Shown: one piece after another, positions 22,682 through 31,889 of the stretch
Layout of the letters: each line of letters starts with the position of its first letter
Position numbering within the stretch: the first letter of the stretch is position 1
DNA from: JBKBMT01 sp046295655
GTDB lineage: Bacteria; Pseudomonadota; Alphaproteobacteria; Rhodobacterales; Rhodobacteraceae
Length of the DNA: 37,844 nt
NCBI GenBank assembly: GCA_046295655.1
Contig: JBKBMT010000024.1
Location: forward strand, 1 to 37,844
Reading direction: 5' to 3'
The notes under the pieces: model-generated
Told to the model about the DNA's origin: nothing
Seen by the model: only the letters and a program-made list of their open reading frames with translations
Database searches by the model: none
Made by a program: the position numbers and the translations under genes

Positions 22682-23863
22682 ATGGAAATCGAGGCGCCCA
22701 TCGTCCTGACCGATGCCCGCCTGGCGGGGGCCGAGGGCGATGCGCTGGCAATCCGCGACGGCCGCATCGCCTGGGTCGGCCGCGCCGACGACATGCCGCC
22801 GGACCTGCGCGACCTGCCGCGCCACGCGCTCGAGGGGCGGCTGCTGACACCCGCCTTCGTCGATTGCCATACCCACATCGTGCACGGCGGCCACCGGGCC
22901 CGCGAATTCGAGATGCGGCTGGAAGGCGCCAGCTACGAGCAGATCGCCCGCGCCGGGGGCGGCATCGTCTCGACCGTCGCGGCGACCCGGGAGGCGACCG
23001 AGGCCGACCTGCTGGCGCAGGCGCTGCCGCGGGTCGATGCGCTGCTGGCCGAAGGCGTCTCGTGCATCGAGGTCAAGTCCGGCTACGGCCTCGACGTGGA
23101 GACCGAATTGCGGATGCTGCGCACGGCCCGCCGGATCGCCGAAGTGCGCCCGGTTCGGATCCGCACCACCTTTCTCGGGGCCCATGCCGTGCCGAAGGGG
23201 ATGGCGGCCGACAGCTACATCGACACGGTATGCATTCCCGCCCTGCGGGCCGCCCATGCGGAAGGGCTGGTCGATGCGGTGGACGGGTTCTGCGAGACGA
23301 TCGCCTTCGACACGGCACAGATCGGGCGGGTCTTCGGCGCCGCGCGCGCGCTTGGCCTGCCGGTCAAGCTGCATGCCGAACAGCTGTCGAACCAGGGCGG
23401 CGCCCAGCTCGCCGCCCGCCACGGCGCATTGTCGGCCGACCATCTGGAATACGCCACCGAGGCCGATGCCGCCGCAATGGCGGCTGCCGGCACGGTGGCG
23501 GTGCTGCTGCCCGGTGCCTTCTATGCGCTCCGGGAAACCCGGCTGCCGCCCGTGCAGGCCTTCCGCGCCCATGGCGTGCCGATGGCACTGGCCACCGACT
23601 GCAACCCCGGGTCCTCGCCGATGACATCGCTGCTGCTGGCGATGAGCATGGGCTGCACCCTGTTCCGTCTGACCCCGGCCGAGGCGCTGGCCGGCGTCAC
23701 CGAACATGCCACCCGGGCGCTCGGGCTCGACGACACCGGCCGGCTGGCCCCCGGCCTGCGCGCCGATCTGGCGGTCTGGAACGTCGAGACGCCGGCGGAA
23801 CTTGCCTATCGCTTCGGTTTCAACCCGCTGCATGCCCGCATCTTCGGAGGCCGCACATGCTGA
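22682..23863 (+). CDS. hutI: Imidazolonepropionase HutI
   Basis: A 393-residue metal-dependent amidohydrolase. FVDCHTHIVHGGHRAREFEM supplies the first metal-binding His pair and substrate-binding residues. CIEVKSGYGLD, KLHAEQLSNQGGA, ADHLEYAT and ALATDCNPGSSP follow in the family order. It hydrolyses 4-imidazolone-5-propionate to N-formimidoyl-L-glutamate in the cytoplasm. The ATG at 22682 is preceded by GGGGGAA at a proper distance and lies just after the operator-promoter region. It overlaps hutH by seven bases. Length is close to the usual 400. Confidence 0.96.
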   Translation: MEIEAPIVLTDARLAGAEGDALAIRDGRIAWVGRADDMPPDLRDLPRHALEGRLLTPAFVDCHTHIVHGGHRAREFEMRLEGASYEQIARAGGGIVSTVAATREATEADLLAQALPRVDALLAEGVSCIEVKSGYGLDVETELRMLRTARRIAEVRPVRIRTTFLGAHAVPKGMAADSYIDTVCIPALRAAHAEGLVDAVDGFCETIAFDTAQIGRVFGAARALGLPVKLHAEQLSNQGGAQLAARHGALSADHLEYATEADAAAMAAAGTVAVLLPGAFYALRETRLPPVQAFRAHGVPMALATDCNPGSSPMTSLLLAMSMGCTLFRLTPAEALAGVTEHATRALGLDDTGRLAPGLRADLAVWNVETPAELAYRFGFNPLHARIFGGRTC

Positions 23864-25374
23864 CCCTGACCCCTGGTGCAACGCGGCTTGAGATGCTGGA
23901 GCGGATCTGGCGCGAGGGTCTGCCAGCCCGTCTGGACCCGGTCGCGCGGCCCGGTATCGATGCCGCCGCTGCGCGCGTCGCCGAGGCAGCCAGGGGCGAG
24001 GCGGCGGTCTATGGCGTCAACACCGGTTTCGGCAAGCTCGCCTCGGTAAAGATCGCACCGAAAGACACTGCCGCCCTGCAACGCAACCTGATCCTGAGCC
24101 ATTGCTGCGGCGTGGGCGAGGCGCTGGACGAAGCCACCACCCGACTGATGATGGCGCTGAAGCTTCTCAGCCTCGGCCGCGGCGCCTCGGGCGTGCGGTG
24201 GGAGGTGATCGCCTTGATCGAGGCGATGCTGGAACGCGGCGTCATCCCGGTGGTGCCGGCGCAGGGGTCGGTCGGCGCCTCGGGAGACCTCGCGCCGCTT
24301 GCGCACATGACCGCGGTGATGATCGGCGCGGGCGAGGCGGTGGTGGGCGGGCGTCGGATGCCCGGGGCCGAGGCGCTGGCAGCGGCAGGGCTTCACCCGG
24401 TGACGCTGGGCCCGAAGGAGGGGCTGGGGCTGATCAACGGCACCCAGGTCTCGACCGCGCTGGCGCTTGCCGGGCTGTTCGAGGGCTGGCGCCGTGCGCA
24501 AGCCGCGCTCGTCACCTCGTGCCTTTCGACCGACGCGATCATGGGTTCGACCGCGCCGCTGCAACCGGCGATCCACGACCTGCGCGGCCATCGCGGCCAG
24601 ATCGAGGTCGCCGCCGCCATGCGCGCGCTGATGGAGGGGTCGGAGATCCGCGAAAGCCACCGCGACGGCGACCAGCGCGTGCAGGATCCCTATTGCATCC
24701 GCTGCCAGCCCCAGGTCGCCGGCGCCGCCGTGGACCTTCTGCGTTTTGCCGCCGCGACGCTCGAGACCGAGGCCAATGCAGTGACCGACAACCCGCTGGT
24801 CATCCCCGGGGCGATCGTCTCGGGCGGCAACTTCCATGCCGAGCCGGTGGCCTTCGCCGCAGACATCATCGCCCTTGCGCTGGCCGAGATCGGGGCCATC
24901 GCCCAGCGCCGCGTGGCGCTGATGGTCGATCCGACCCTGAGCCACGACCTGCCGCCCTTCCTGACACCGAACCCCGGCCTCAACTCCGGCTACATGATCG
25001 CCGAGGTGACGACCGCCGCGCTGATGAGCGAGAACAAGCATCTCGCCACCCCCTGTTCGACCGACTCGACGCCCACCAGCGCCAATCAGGAGGACCATGT
25101 CAGCATGGCCGCCCACGGCGCGCGCCGGCTGGGCCGGATGAATGCGAACCTTGCGGTCATCCTCGGGGTCGAGGCGCTGTGCGCCGCGCAGGGGATCGAT
25201 TTTCGCGCGCCGCTGAGAACCGCGCCGCGGCTGCAATCGGCCATCGCCACCCTGCGCGAAACGGTCCCCGCACTCGATCGGGACCGCTATCTCGCCCCGG
25301 AAATCGAGGCTGCGGCCGCCCTGGTGCGCGACGGCAGCCTGGTCCGGGCCGCGGGGCTGGAGTTCGCGCTGTGA
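23857..25374 (+). CDS. hutH: Histidine ammonia-lyase HutH
   Basis: A 505-residue lyase. The MIO cofactor triad Ala141-Ser142-Gly143 lies in VGASGDLAPLAHM. The catalytic Tyr lies in VYGVNTGFGKLAS. The segments DNPLVIPG and STDSTPTSANQEDHVSMAAH also match the family. It removes ammonia from L-histidine to give trans-urocanate. It overlaps hutI by seven bases and hutG by four (GTGA), indicating coupled translation. Length is typical. Confidence 0.97.
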   Translation: MLTLTPGATRLEMLERIWREGLPARLDPVARPGIDAAAARVAEAARGEAAVYGVNTGFGKLASVKIAPKDTAALQRNLILSHCCGVGEALDEATTRLMMALKLLSLGRGASGVRWEVIALIEAMLERGVIPVVPAQGSVGASGDLAPLAHMTAVMIGAGEAVVGGRRMPGAEALAAAGLHPVTLGPKEGLGLINGTQVSTALALAGLFEGWRRAQAALVTSCLSTDAIMGSTAPLQPAIHDLRGHRGQIEVAAAMRALMEGSEIRESHRDGDQRVQDPYCIRCQPQVAGAAVDLLRFAAATLETEANAVTDNPLVIPGAIVSGGNFHAEPVAFAADIIALALAEIGAIAQRRVALMVDPTLSHDLPPFLTPNPGLNSGYMIAEVTTAALMSENKHLATPCSTDSTPTSANQEDHVSMAAHGARRLGRMNANLAVILGVEALCAAQGIDFRAPLRTAPRLQSAIATLRETVPALDRDRYLAPEIEAAAALVRDGSLVRAAGLEFAL

Positions 25375-26165
25375 CCCCGGTCGAGGTGATCCGCGGCGAC
25401 GGGCCGGTGGTGCTGGGCCTGCCCCATACCGGCACCTGGCTGCCGCCCGAGGTGATGGCCCGGCTGAACGCCCGCGGGCAGATCCTGGCCGATACCGACT
25501 GGCACATCGACCGGCTCTATGACGGGCTGCTGCCCGGCGCGACCGTGGTGCGTGCGACGTTCCACCGCTATGTGATCGACGCCAACCGCCCGCCCGACGG
25601 CGAAAGCCTCTATCCCGGGCAGAACACCACCGGGCTGGTGCCCACGACCGATTTCGACGGCCATCCGATCTGGGTGCAGCCGCCGGACGCGGCCGAGATC
25701 GAGGCGCGGCGGGCCACCTTCCACGCCCCCTATCACGCGGCGCTGAGCGCCGAGCTCGAGCGGGTTCGGGAGCGGCACGGCGTGGCCATTCTCTACGACT
25801 GCCACTCGATCCGGTCCTGCATCCCGTTCCTGTTCGAGGGCCGCCTGCCGGATTTCAACATCGGCACCGCGGAGGGCCGGAGCTGCGCCCCGGAGGTCGA
25901 GGCGGCAGCCTTGGAAATCTGTTCTTCAGCAGAAGGTTACAGTCACATCCTCAATGGGCGCTTCAAGGGCGGCTGGACCACGCGCCACTACGGCCGGCCG
26001 GCCGAGGGATACCACGCGATCCAGATGGAACTGGCGCAGATCACCCATCTGGAGACCGAGGCTCCGCCTTTCGCCCTGGATCCCGCCAAGGCCCGCCGGC
26101 TGCGCACGCACCTGGCCGGGCTGTTGCACCGGCTGGCGGACCTGGCCCCGGAGCTGGCCCGATGA
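25371..26165 (+). CDS. hutG: N-formylglutamate deformylase HutG
   Basis: A 264-residue N-formylglutamate amidohydrolase. It has the family opening VVLGLPHTGTWLP, then DTDWHIDRLY, ATFHRYVIDANRPP and ILYDCHSIRS, which carry the metal-binding His/Asp and the substrate-binding Arg. It produces L-glutamate and formate, the last step of the HutF route. The start is GTG at 25371, the only one giving a full N-terminus. It overlaps the hutH stop as GTGA. The end overlaps the CoA-transferase start as ATGA. Confidence 0.94.
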   Translation: MTPVEVIRGDGPVVLGLPHTGTWLPPEVMARLNARGQILADTDWHIDRLYDGLLPGATVVRATFHRYVIDANRPPDGESLYPGQNTTGLVPTTDFDGHPIWVQPPDAAEIEARRATFHAPYHAALSAELERVRERHGVAILYDCHSIRSCIPFLFEGRLPDFNIGTAEGRSCAPEVEAAALEICSSAEGYSHILNGRFKGGWTTRHYGRPAEGYHAIQMELAQITHLETEAPPFALDPAKARRLRTHLAGLLHRLADLAPELAR

Positions 26166-27355
26166 AGCCGCTGGCCGGCATCCGCGTGCTGGACCTGACC
26201 CGCGTCCTGGCCGGGCCCTTTGCCACCGCTCTGATGGCCGACCTGGGGGCCGAGGTCATCAAGCTGGAACCGCCGCAGGGCGACGACTACCGCCATATCG
26301 GCCCCTTCGTGGACGGGGAAAGCGCGCTGTTCGCGCTGACCAACCGCGGCAAGGCTTCGATCGTCGTCGACCTGAAGGACGACCGCGGCCAGGCGATCGC
26401 CCGCCAGATCGCCGCCACCTGCGACGTGGTGGTGGAAAATTTCCGCCCCGGCGTGGCCGAAAGGCTGGGACTTGGTGCGGGACGGCTGCGGGCGGAGAAC
26501 CCGGCGCTGGTCTATTGCTCGATCTCGGGTTTCGGACAGTCGGGCCCCTTCGCGCATCTGCCCGCCTACGACATCGTGGTGCAGGCCATGTCGGGGCTGA
26601 TGGATGCCACGGGCGAGGAAGGCGGCGCGCCGCTGAAGGCCGGCGAGGCGCTGGGCGACCTGATCGCCGGGCTCTACGCGGCCTGGGCGATCGCCGCAGC
26701 GCTGGTCGCGCGCGGCCGCAGCGGGCAGGGCGCGACGCTGGACGTGGCGATGTTCGATGCGCTGTTCGCGCTGTTGCCGACCAGCCATGCGCTGCATCTC
26801 TACGCCCGCCAGCCGGTTGCGCGGGTCGGCAACCGCCACCCCCTGTCCACCCCGTTCGGTGCCTTCCGCACCGCGGATGGCCATGTGGTGATCGCGGTTC
26901 TGGGCGAACGCCAGTTCACGGCGCTGTGCGACCTGATCGGACGTCCCGAGGCGGCATCCGACCCGCGGCTTTCCAGCGACGAGGGGCGCACCGCCCACGA
27001 ACGCGCCGTACGCGCGATGATCGAGGCGCATACCACGCGGCATCCCACCGAGACCGTGATCGGTGCCTTGCGCGCCGCGGGCATTCCGGCAGCCCCGATC
27101 CTGTCGCTGGCCCAGGCGGCACAGACGCCCCATGCACAGGAGCGCGGTCTTGTCGCCCACCTGCCGCACGCGCGGCTGGGGCAGGCCCCGGTCGTCGGCC
27201 AACCGGTGCGCTTTGACGGGGAAAAGCCGCTGGCTGGCGCTGGCGCGCCGGCCCTTGGCGCCCAGACCCGCGCCACGCTGGCCCAGCTGGGGCTGACCGA
27301 GACCCAGATCGCCGGGCTGCTCCGATCCGGCATCGTCAGAGAGGGAACGGCATGA
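26162..27355 (+). CDS. CaiB/BaiF family III CoA-transferase within hut operon
   Basis: A 397-residue family III CoA-transferase. The N-terminus LAGIRVLDLTRVLAGPFATA and DLGAEVIKLEPPQGDDYR are diagnostic. The catalytic Asp166 sits in GEALGDLIAGLYAA. The C-terminal part (VGNRHPLSTPFGAFRTADG) is normal. Family members move CoA between carboxylic acids through an aspartyl intermediate, for example CaiB in carnitine metabolism. It overlaps hutG and the following acyl-CoA dehydrogenase by ATGA, so it is a translationally coupled member of the hut operon. No CoA chemistry occurs in the standard histidine pathway. I infer activation of a histidine-related acid, with imidazolepropionate as the best candidate, using urocanyl-CoA as donor. 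Confidence 0.92.
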   Translation: MKPLAGIRVLDLTRVLAGPFATALMADLGAEVIKLEPPQGDDYRHIGPFVDGESALFALTNRGKASIVVDLKDDRGQAIARQIAATCDVVVENFRPGVAERLGLGAGRLRAENPALVYCSISGFGQSGPFAHLPAYDIVVQAMSGLMDATGEEGGAPLKAGEALGDLIAGLYAAWAIAAALVARGRSGQGATLDVAMFDALFALLPTSHALHLYARQPVARVGNRHPLSTPFGAFRTADGHVVIAVLGERQFTALCDLIGRPEAASDPRLSSDEGRTAHERAVRAMIEAHTTRHPTETVIGALRAAGIPAAPILSLAQAAQTPHAQERGLVAHLPHARLGQAPVVGQPVRFDGEKPLAGAGAPALGAQTRATLAQLGLTETQIAGLLRSGIVREGTA

Positions 27356-28497
27356 GCGACCTCTACCACATGCTCGACCCGGCCGAGGCGGCCTTCATCG
27401 CCGTGCTGGACCGGTTCGCCGCCGAGGAACTGGCGCCGAAGGCTGCGGCGGCCGACGAGTGTGGCGTGTTCGTCCACGACCAGCTGCGCGCATTGGCGGC
27501 TACCGGCATGATGGGCGCCAACCTGCCCGAGGCCTGGGGCGGCGCCGACATCTCGGCCCAGGCGCTCCTGCGGGCGGTTGGCGTGGTCGCGGGCGGCTGC
27601 GGCTCCACCGCCTCGGCGCTGACGGCGCATTACCTCGCGACCGACTCGATCCTGATCGGGGGCGACGATGCCCTGCGCGCGCGCTATCTGCCGGCTGCGG
27701 CCGAAGGCCGGTTGCTGGGCGCCTTCGGGCTGACCGAGCCCACTGCCGGGTCCGACCCCGCCGACATGAAGACCCGCGCCATCCGGGAGGGCGAGGGCTA
27801 TCGCCTCAAGGGGCGCAAGTGTTTCATCTCGAATGGCGGGGTGGCGGATTTCGTGGTGGTCTATGCGGTGACGGACGCCGCGGCGCGCCATCGCGGGATT
27901 TCCGCCTTCGTCGTGGACAAGGGGACCCCCGGCTTCGTGCCGGGACGAGCCGAGCGCACGATGGGCCTGCGCGCGGGCCATGTCTGGGAACTGGACTTCG
28001 ACCTGTGGCTGCCGGCCGCGCAGCGGCTGGGCGACGAAGGCACCGGTTTCCGCACCGCGATGAAGGTGCTGGACAACGGACGCCTGGAAGTGGCCGCGAT
28101 GTGCATCGGGATCGCCCGCGCCGCGCTGTCGGCCGCCACCGCCTGGTCCAAGACCCGGATCATCGGCGGCGAGCCGCTGGCCAATCGACAGGGGATCCGC
28201 TGGCAACTGGCGGACATGGCGCTGGACCTGCGCGCCTCCGAACTCCTGGCGCTGGAGGCCGCGCGGCAGCGCCAGACGGGCCAGCGCTTTTCCGAAGCCG
28301 CCAGCATGGCCAAGCTGCATGCCAGCGAGATGGCGCACCGCGTGACGGACGGCGCGCTGCAGATCCATGGCGGCTATGGGTATACCCGCGACTTCCCGCT
28401 CGAACGCCATGCCCGCGACGTGCGCATCATGCGCATCTACGAGGGCTCGTCCGAAATTCAGCGCAACATCATTGCCGGCCACCTGCTGGCCGCCTGA
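27352..28497 (+). CDS. Acyl-CoA dehydrogenase within hut operon
   Basis: A 381-residue acyl-CoA dehydrogenase with all hallmarks: the flavin/substrate loop GLTEPTAGSDPADMKT, the middle domain GRKCFISNGG, the dimer-interface HGGYGYTRDFPLERHARD and the catalytic base Glu364 in RIYEGSSEIQ. It should introduce an alpha,beta double bond into a short acyl-CoA and pass electrons to ETF, whose genes are not in the window. Coupled by ATGA to the CoA-transferase and 10 bases before hutU, it is placed to make a 2-enoyl-CoA related to urocanate, itself a 2-propenoate. Conversion of imidazolepropionyl-CoA to urocanyl-CoA is my leading hypothesis. A branched-chain or glutaryl-type substrate is an alternative. 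Confidence 0.93.
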   Translation: MSDLYHMLDPAEAAFIAVLDRFAAEELAPKAAAADECGVFVHDQLRALAATGMMGANLPEAWGGADISAQALLRAVGVVAGGCGSTASALTAHYLATDSILIGGDDALRARYLPAAAEGRLLGAFGLTEPTAGSDPADMKTRAIREGEGYRLKGRKCFISNGGVADFVVVYAVTDAAARHRGISAFVVDKGTPGFVPGRAERTMGLRAGHVWELDFDLWLPAAQRLGDEGTGFRTAMKVLDNGRLEVAAMCIGIARAALSAATAWSKTRIIGGEPLANRQGIRWQLADMALDLRASELLALEAARQRQTGQRFSEAASMAKLHASEMAHRVTDGALQIHGGYGYTRDFPLERHARDVRIMRIYEGSSEIQRNIIAGHLLAA

Positions 28498-28507
28498 GGA
28501 GGCAATC

Positions 28508-30193
<1,686 letters not shown>

Positions 30194-30241
30194 TCTTCTG
30201 CGCCGTAACCACGAACCGACCACCGACAGAGGAGTGAGACA

Positions 30242-31333
30242 ATGAAACGACGTTCCTTCATCGCCGCCGCCGGCATGGGCGCCGCGGCAGCGACCCTGGC
30301 CGCCCCGGCCATCGCGCAGGATCTGCGCAAGTGGCGCATGGTGTCCGCCTGGCCGCGCAACCTGCCCGGGCCCGGTGTCGCCGCGCAGATGCTGGCCGAC
30401 CGGATCACCGCGCTGTCCGGCGGGCGCATCGAGGTGGAGCTGTTCGCCGCCGGCGAGATCGTGCCCGGGCCGGGTGTCTTCGATGCGGTGGCCGAGGGCA
30501 CGGCCGAGATCTATCATGCCGTGCCGGCCTACTGGGGTTCGAAGTCCAAGGGCATCCTGCTGTTCGGCAGCCAGCCCCTGGGCCTGACGGCGATCGAGCA
30601 GCACGGCTGGATGCTGCACGGCGGCGGTCAGGCGCTTTATGACGAGATGTACGGCCGGTTCGGGCTGAAGCCCTTCCTGTGCGGCAACTCGGGCCCGCAA
30701 TGGGCCGGCTGGTTCCGCAACGAGGTCAACAGCCTCGACGACATCCGCGGGCTGAAATACCGCACCACCGGCCTGAATTCCGAGGTCATGGCCAAGCTCG
30801 GCGTCGCGGTCGAGGCGATGTCGGGTCCGGCAATGTTCCAGGCGCTGCAATCGGGCGCGCTGGATGCCGGCGAATTCATCGGCCCGTGGTCGGACAGCGC
30901 GCTGGGGATCCAGCAGATCGTCAAGAACTACTACGGCCCCGGCGTGGGCGAGCCGTCCTCGGCCGAGGAATGCGCGGTCAACCTGAATGTCTGGAATGAC
31001 CTGCCGGACGATCTGAAGCAGGCCGTGAACTTCGCCGCCGAAAGCCTCTACAACCCGGTCCTGACCGAATACAACACCAAGCACGCGCTGGCGCTGCGCG
31101 AACTGGTGTCGCAGCATGGGGTGCAGATCCGGGAATGGCCGCAGGACATCATCGTGGCCATGGGCAACGCGATGGGCGAGGTGATCGCCGACCTGCGCGC
31201 CTCGGACGACGAGCTGGTGCGACGGATCACCGAAAGCTTCCTCGATTACCGCCGGCTGATGGTCGAATACATGCCCCATGCCGAGGGTGGCCAGCTTGCG
31301 GCCCGCGGGCTCGACTTCAACTACGAGGGCTGA
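30242..31333 (+). CDS. dctP: TRAP transporter periplasmic binding protein (DctP/TakP-like)
   Basis: A 363-residue exported solute receptor. The N-terminus KRRSFIAAAGMGAAAATLAA, then PAIAQ, is a twin-arginine-type (RRSFI) signal peptide. The mature part WRMVSAWPRNLPGPG, SGGRIEVELFAAGEIVPG and GPAMFQALQSGALDAGEFIG resembles the TakP branch, which binds 2-oxo and other monocarboxylic acids with a conserved Arg. AGGAG lies eight bases upstream of the ATG. It follows hutU by 48 bases with no visible terminator, so it belongs to the hut operon. TRAP receptors bind carboxylates rather than basic amino acids, so urocanate, imidazolepropionate or a related acid is more likely than histidine. Confidence 0.92.
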   Translation: MKRRSFIAAAGMGAAAATLAAPAIAQDLRKWRMVSAWPRNLPGPGVAAQMLADRITALSGGRIEVELFAAGEIVPGPGVFDAVAEGTAEIYHAVPAYWGSKSKGILLFGSQPLGLTAIEQHGWMLHGGGQALYDEMYGRFGLKPFLCGNSGPQWAGWFRNEVNSLDDIRGLKYRTTGLNSEVMAKLGVAVEAMSGPAMFQALQSGALDAGEFIGPWSDSALGIQQIVKNYYGPGVGEPSSAEECAVNLNVWNDLPDDLKQAVNFAAESLYNPVLTEYNTKHALALRELVSQHGVQIREWPQDIIVAMGNAMGEVIADLRASDDELVRRITESFLDYRRLMVEYMPHAEGGQLAARGLDFNYEG

Positions 31334-31340
31334 AGCACCT

Positions 31341-31365
31341 GGCGGGGGCCGGTTCGGCCCCCGCC
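31341..31365 (+). other. Intercistronic stem-loop between dctP and dctQ
   Basis: GGCGGGGGCC and GGCCCCCGCC form a perfect 10-bp stem with a five-base loop, seven bases after the dctP stop. No U run follows. Such hairpins after binding-protein genes often protect the upstream message and let it be made in excess over the membrane subunits. Confidence 0.7.
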
Positions 31366-31382
31366 GATCACCGGAGGCCGCC

Positions 31383-31889
31383 ATGGGTCGTCTCGCCGAC
31401 ACGCTCGACTGGATCAACCGCGCGGTCGGTGCGGTCACGATGTGGCTTGCATTGCTGATGGTGCTTCTGCAATTCGCCATCGTGCTGGCCCGCTACGTGT
31501 TCGGCACCACGTCGATCTTCTGGAACGAGGGCGTGCTCTACCTGCACGCGAGCCTGTTCATGCTGGGCGCGGGCTATACGCTGCTGGTCGGCGGGCACGT
31601 TCGGGTGGACATCTTCTTTGCCCGCCTGTCGCCCCGCGGCAAGGCGCTGGTGGACATCTTCGGACACCTGTTCCTGCTGGCGCCCGCGCTCCTGATGCTG
31701 CTGTGGTGGTCCTGGCCGATGGTGCGAAGGTCCTGGGCGATCATGGAGGGGCCGATCTCGGTCGGCGGTATCCCGGCCTCCTTCCTGCTGAAGTCGCTGG
31801 TGCCGGCGTTCTGCGTGCTGCTGCTCATCCAGGGCGTCTCGGCGCTGATCCGAGACATCATGCGCCTGAGGGACTCCGATGCCGCTTGA
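31383..31889 (+). CDS. dctQ: TRAP transporter small permease (DctQ)
   Basis: A 168-residue membrane protein with the four-helix layout of DctQ: hydrophobic segments near residues 17-38, 52-68, 92-112 and 135-155. RYVFGTTSIFWNEGVLYLHA is the family signature. VGGHVRVDIFFARL follows as expected. GGAGG is five bases before the ATG. It overlaps dctM by 11 bases, so subunit synthesis is coupled. The product would sit with DctM in the inner membrane of a sodium-dependent TRAP importer. Confidence 0.9.
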   Translation: MGRLADTLDWINRAVGAVTMWLALLMVLLQFAIVLARYVFGTTSIFWNEGVLYLHASLFMLGAGYTLLVGGHVRVDIFFARLSPRGKALVDIFGHLFLLAPALLMLLWWSWPMVRRSWAIMEGPISVGGIPASFLLKSLVPAFCVLLLIQGVSALIRDIMRLRDSDAA

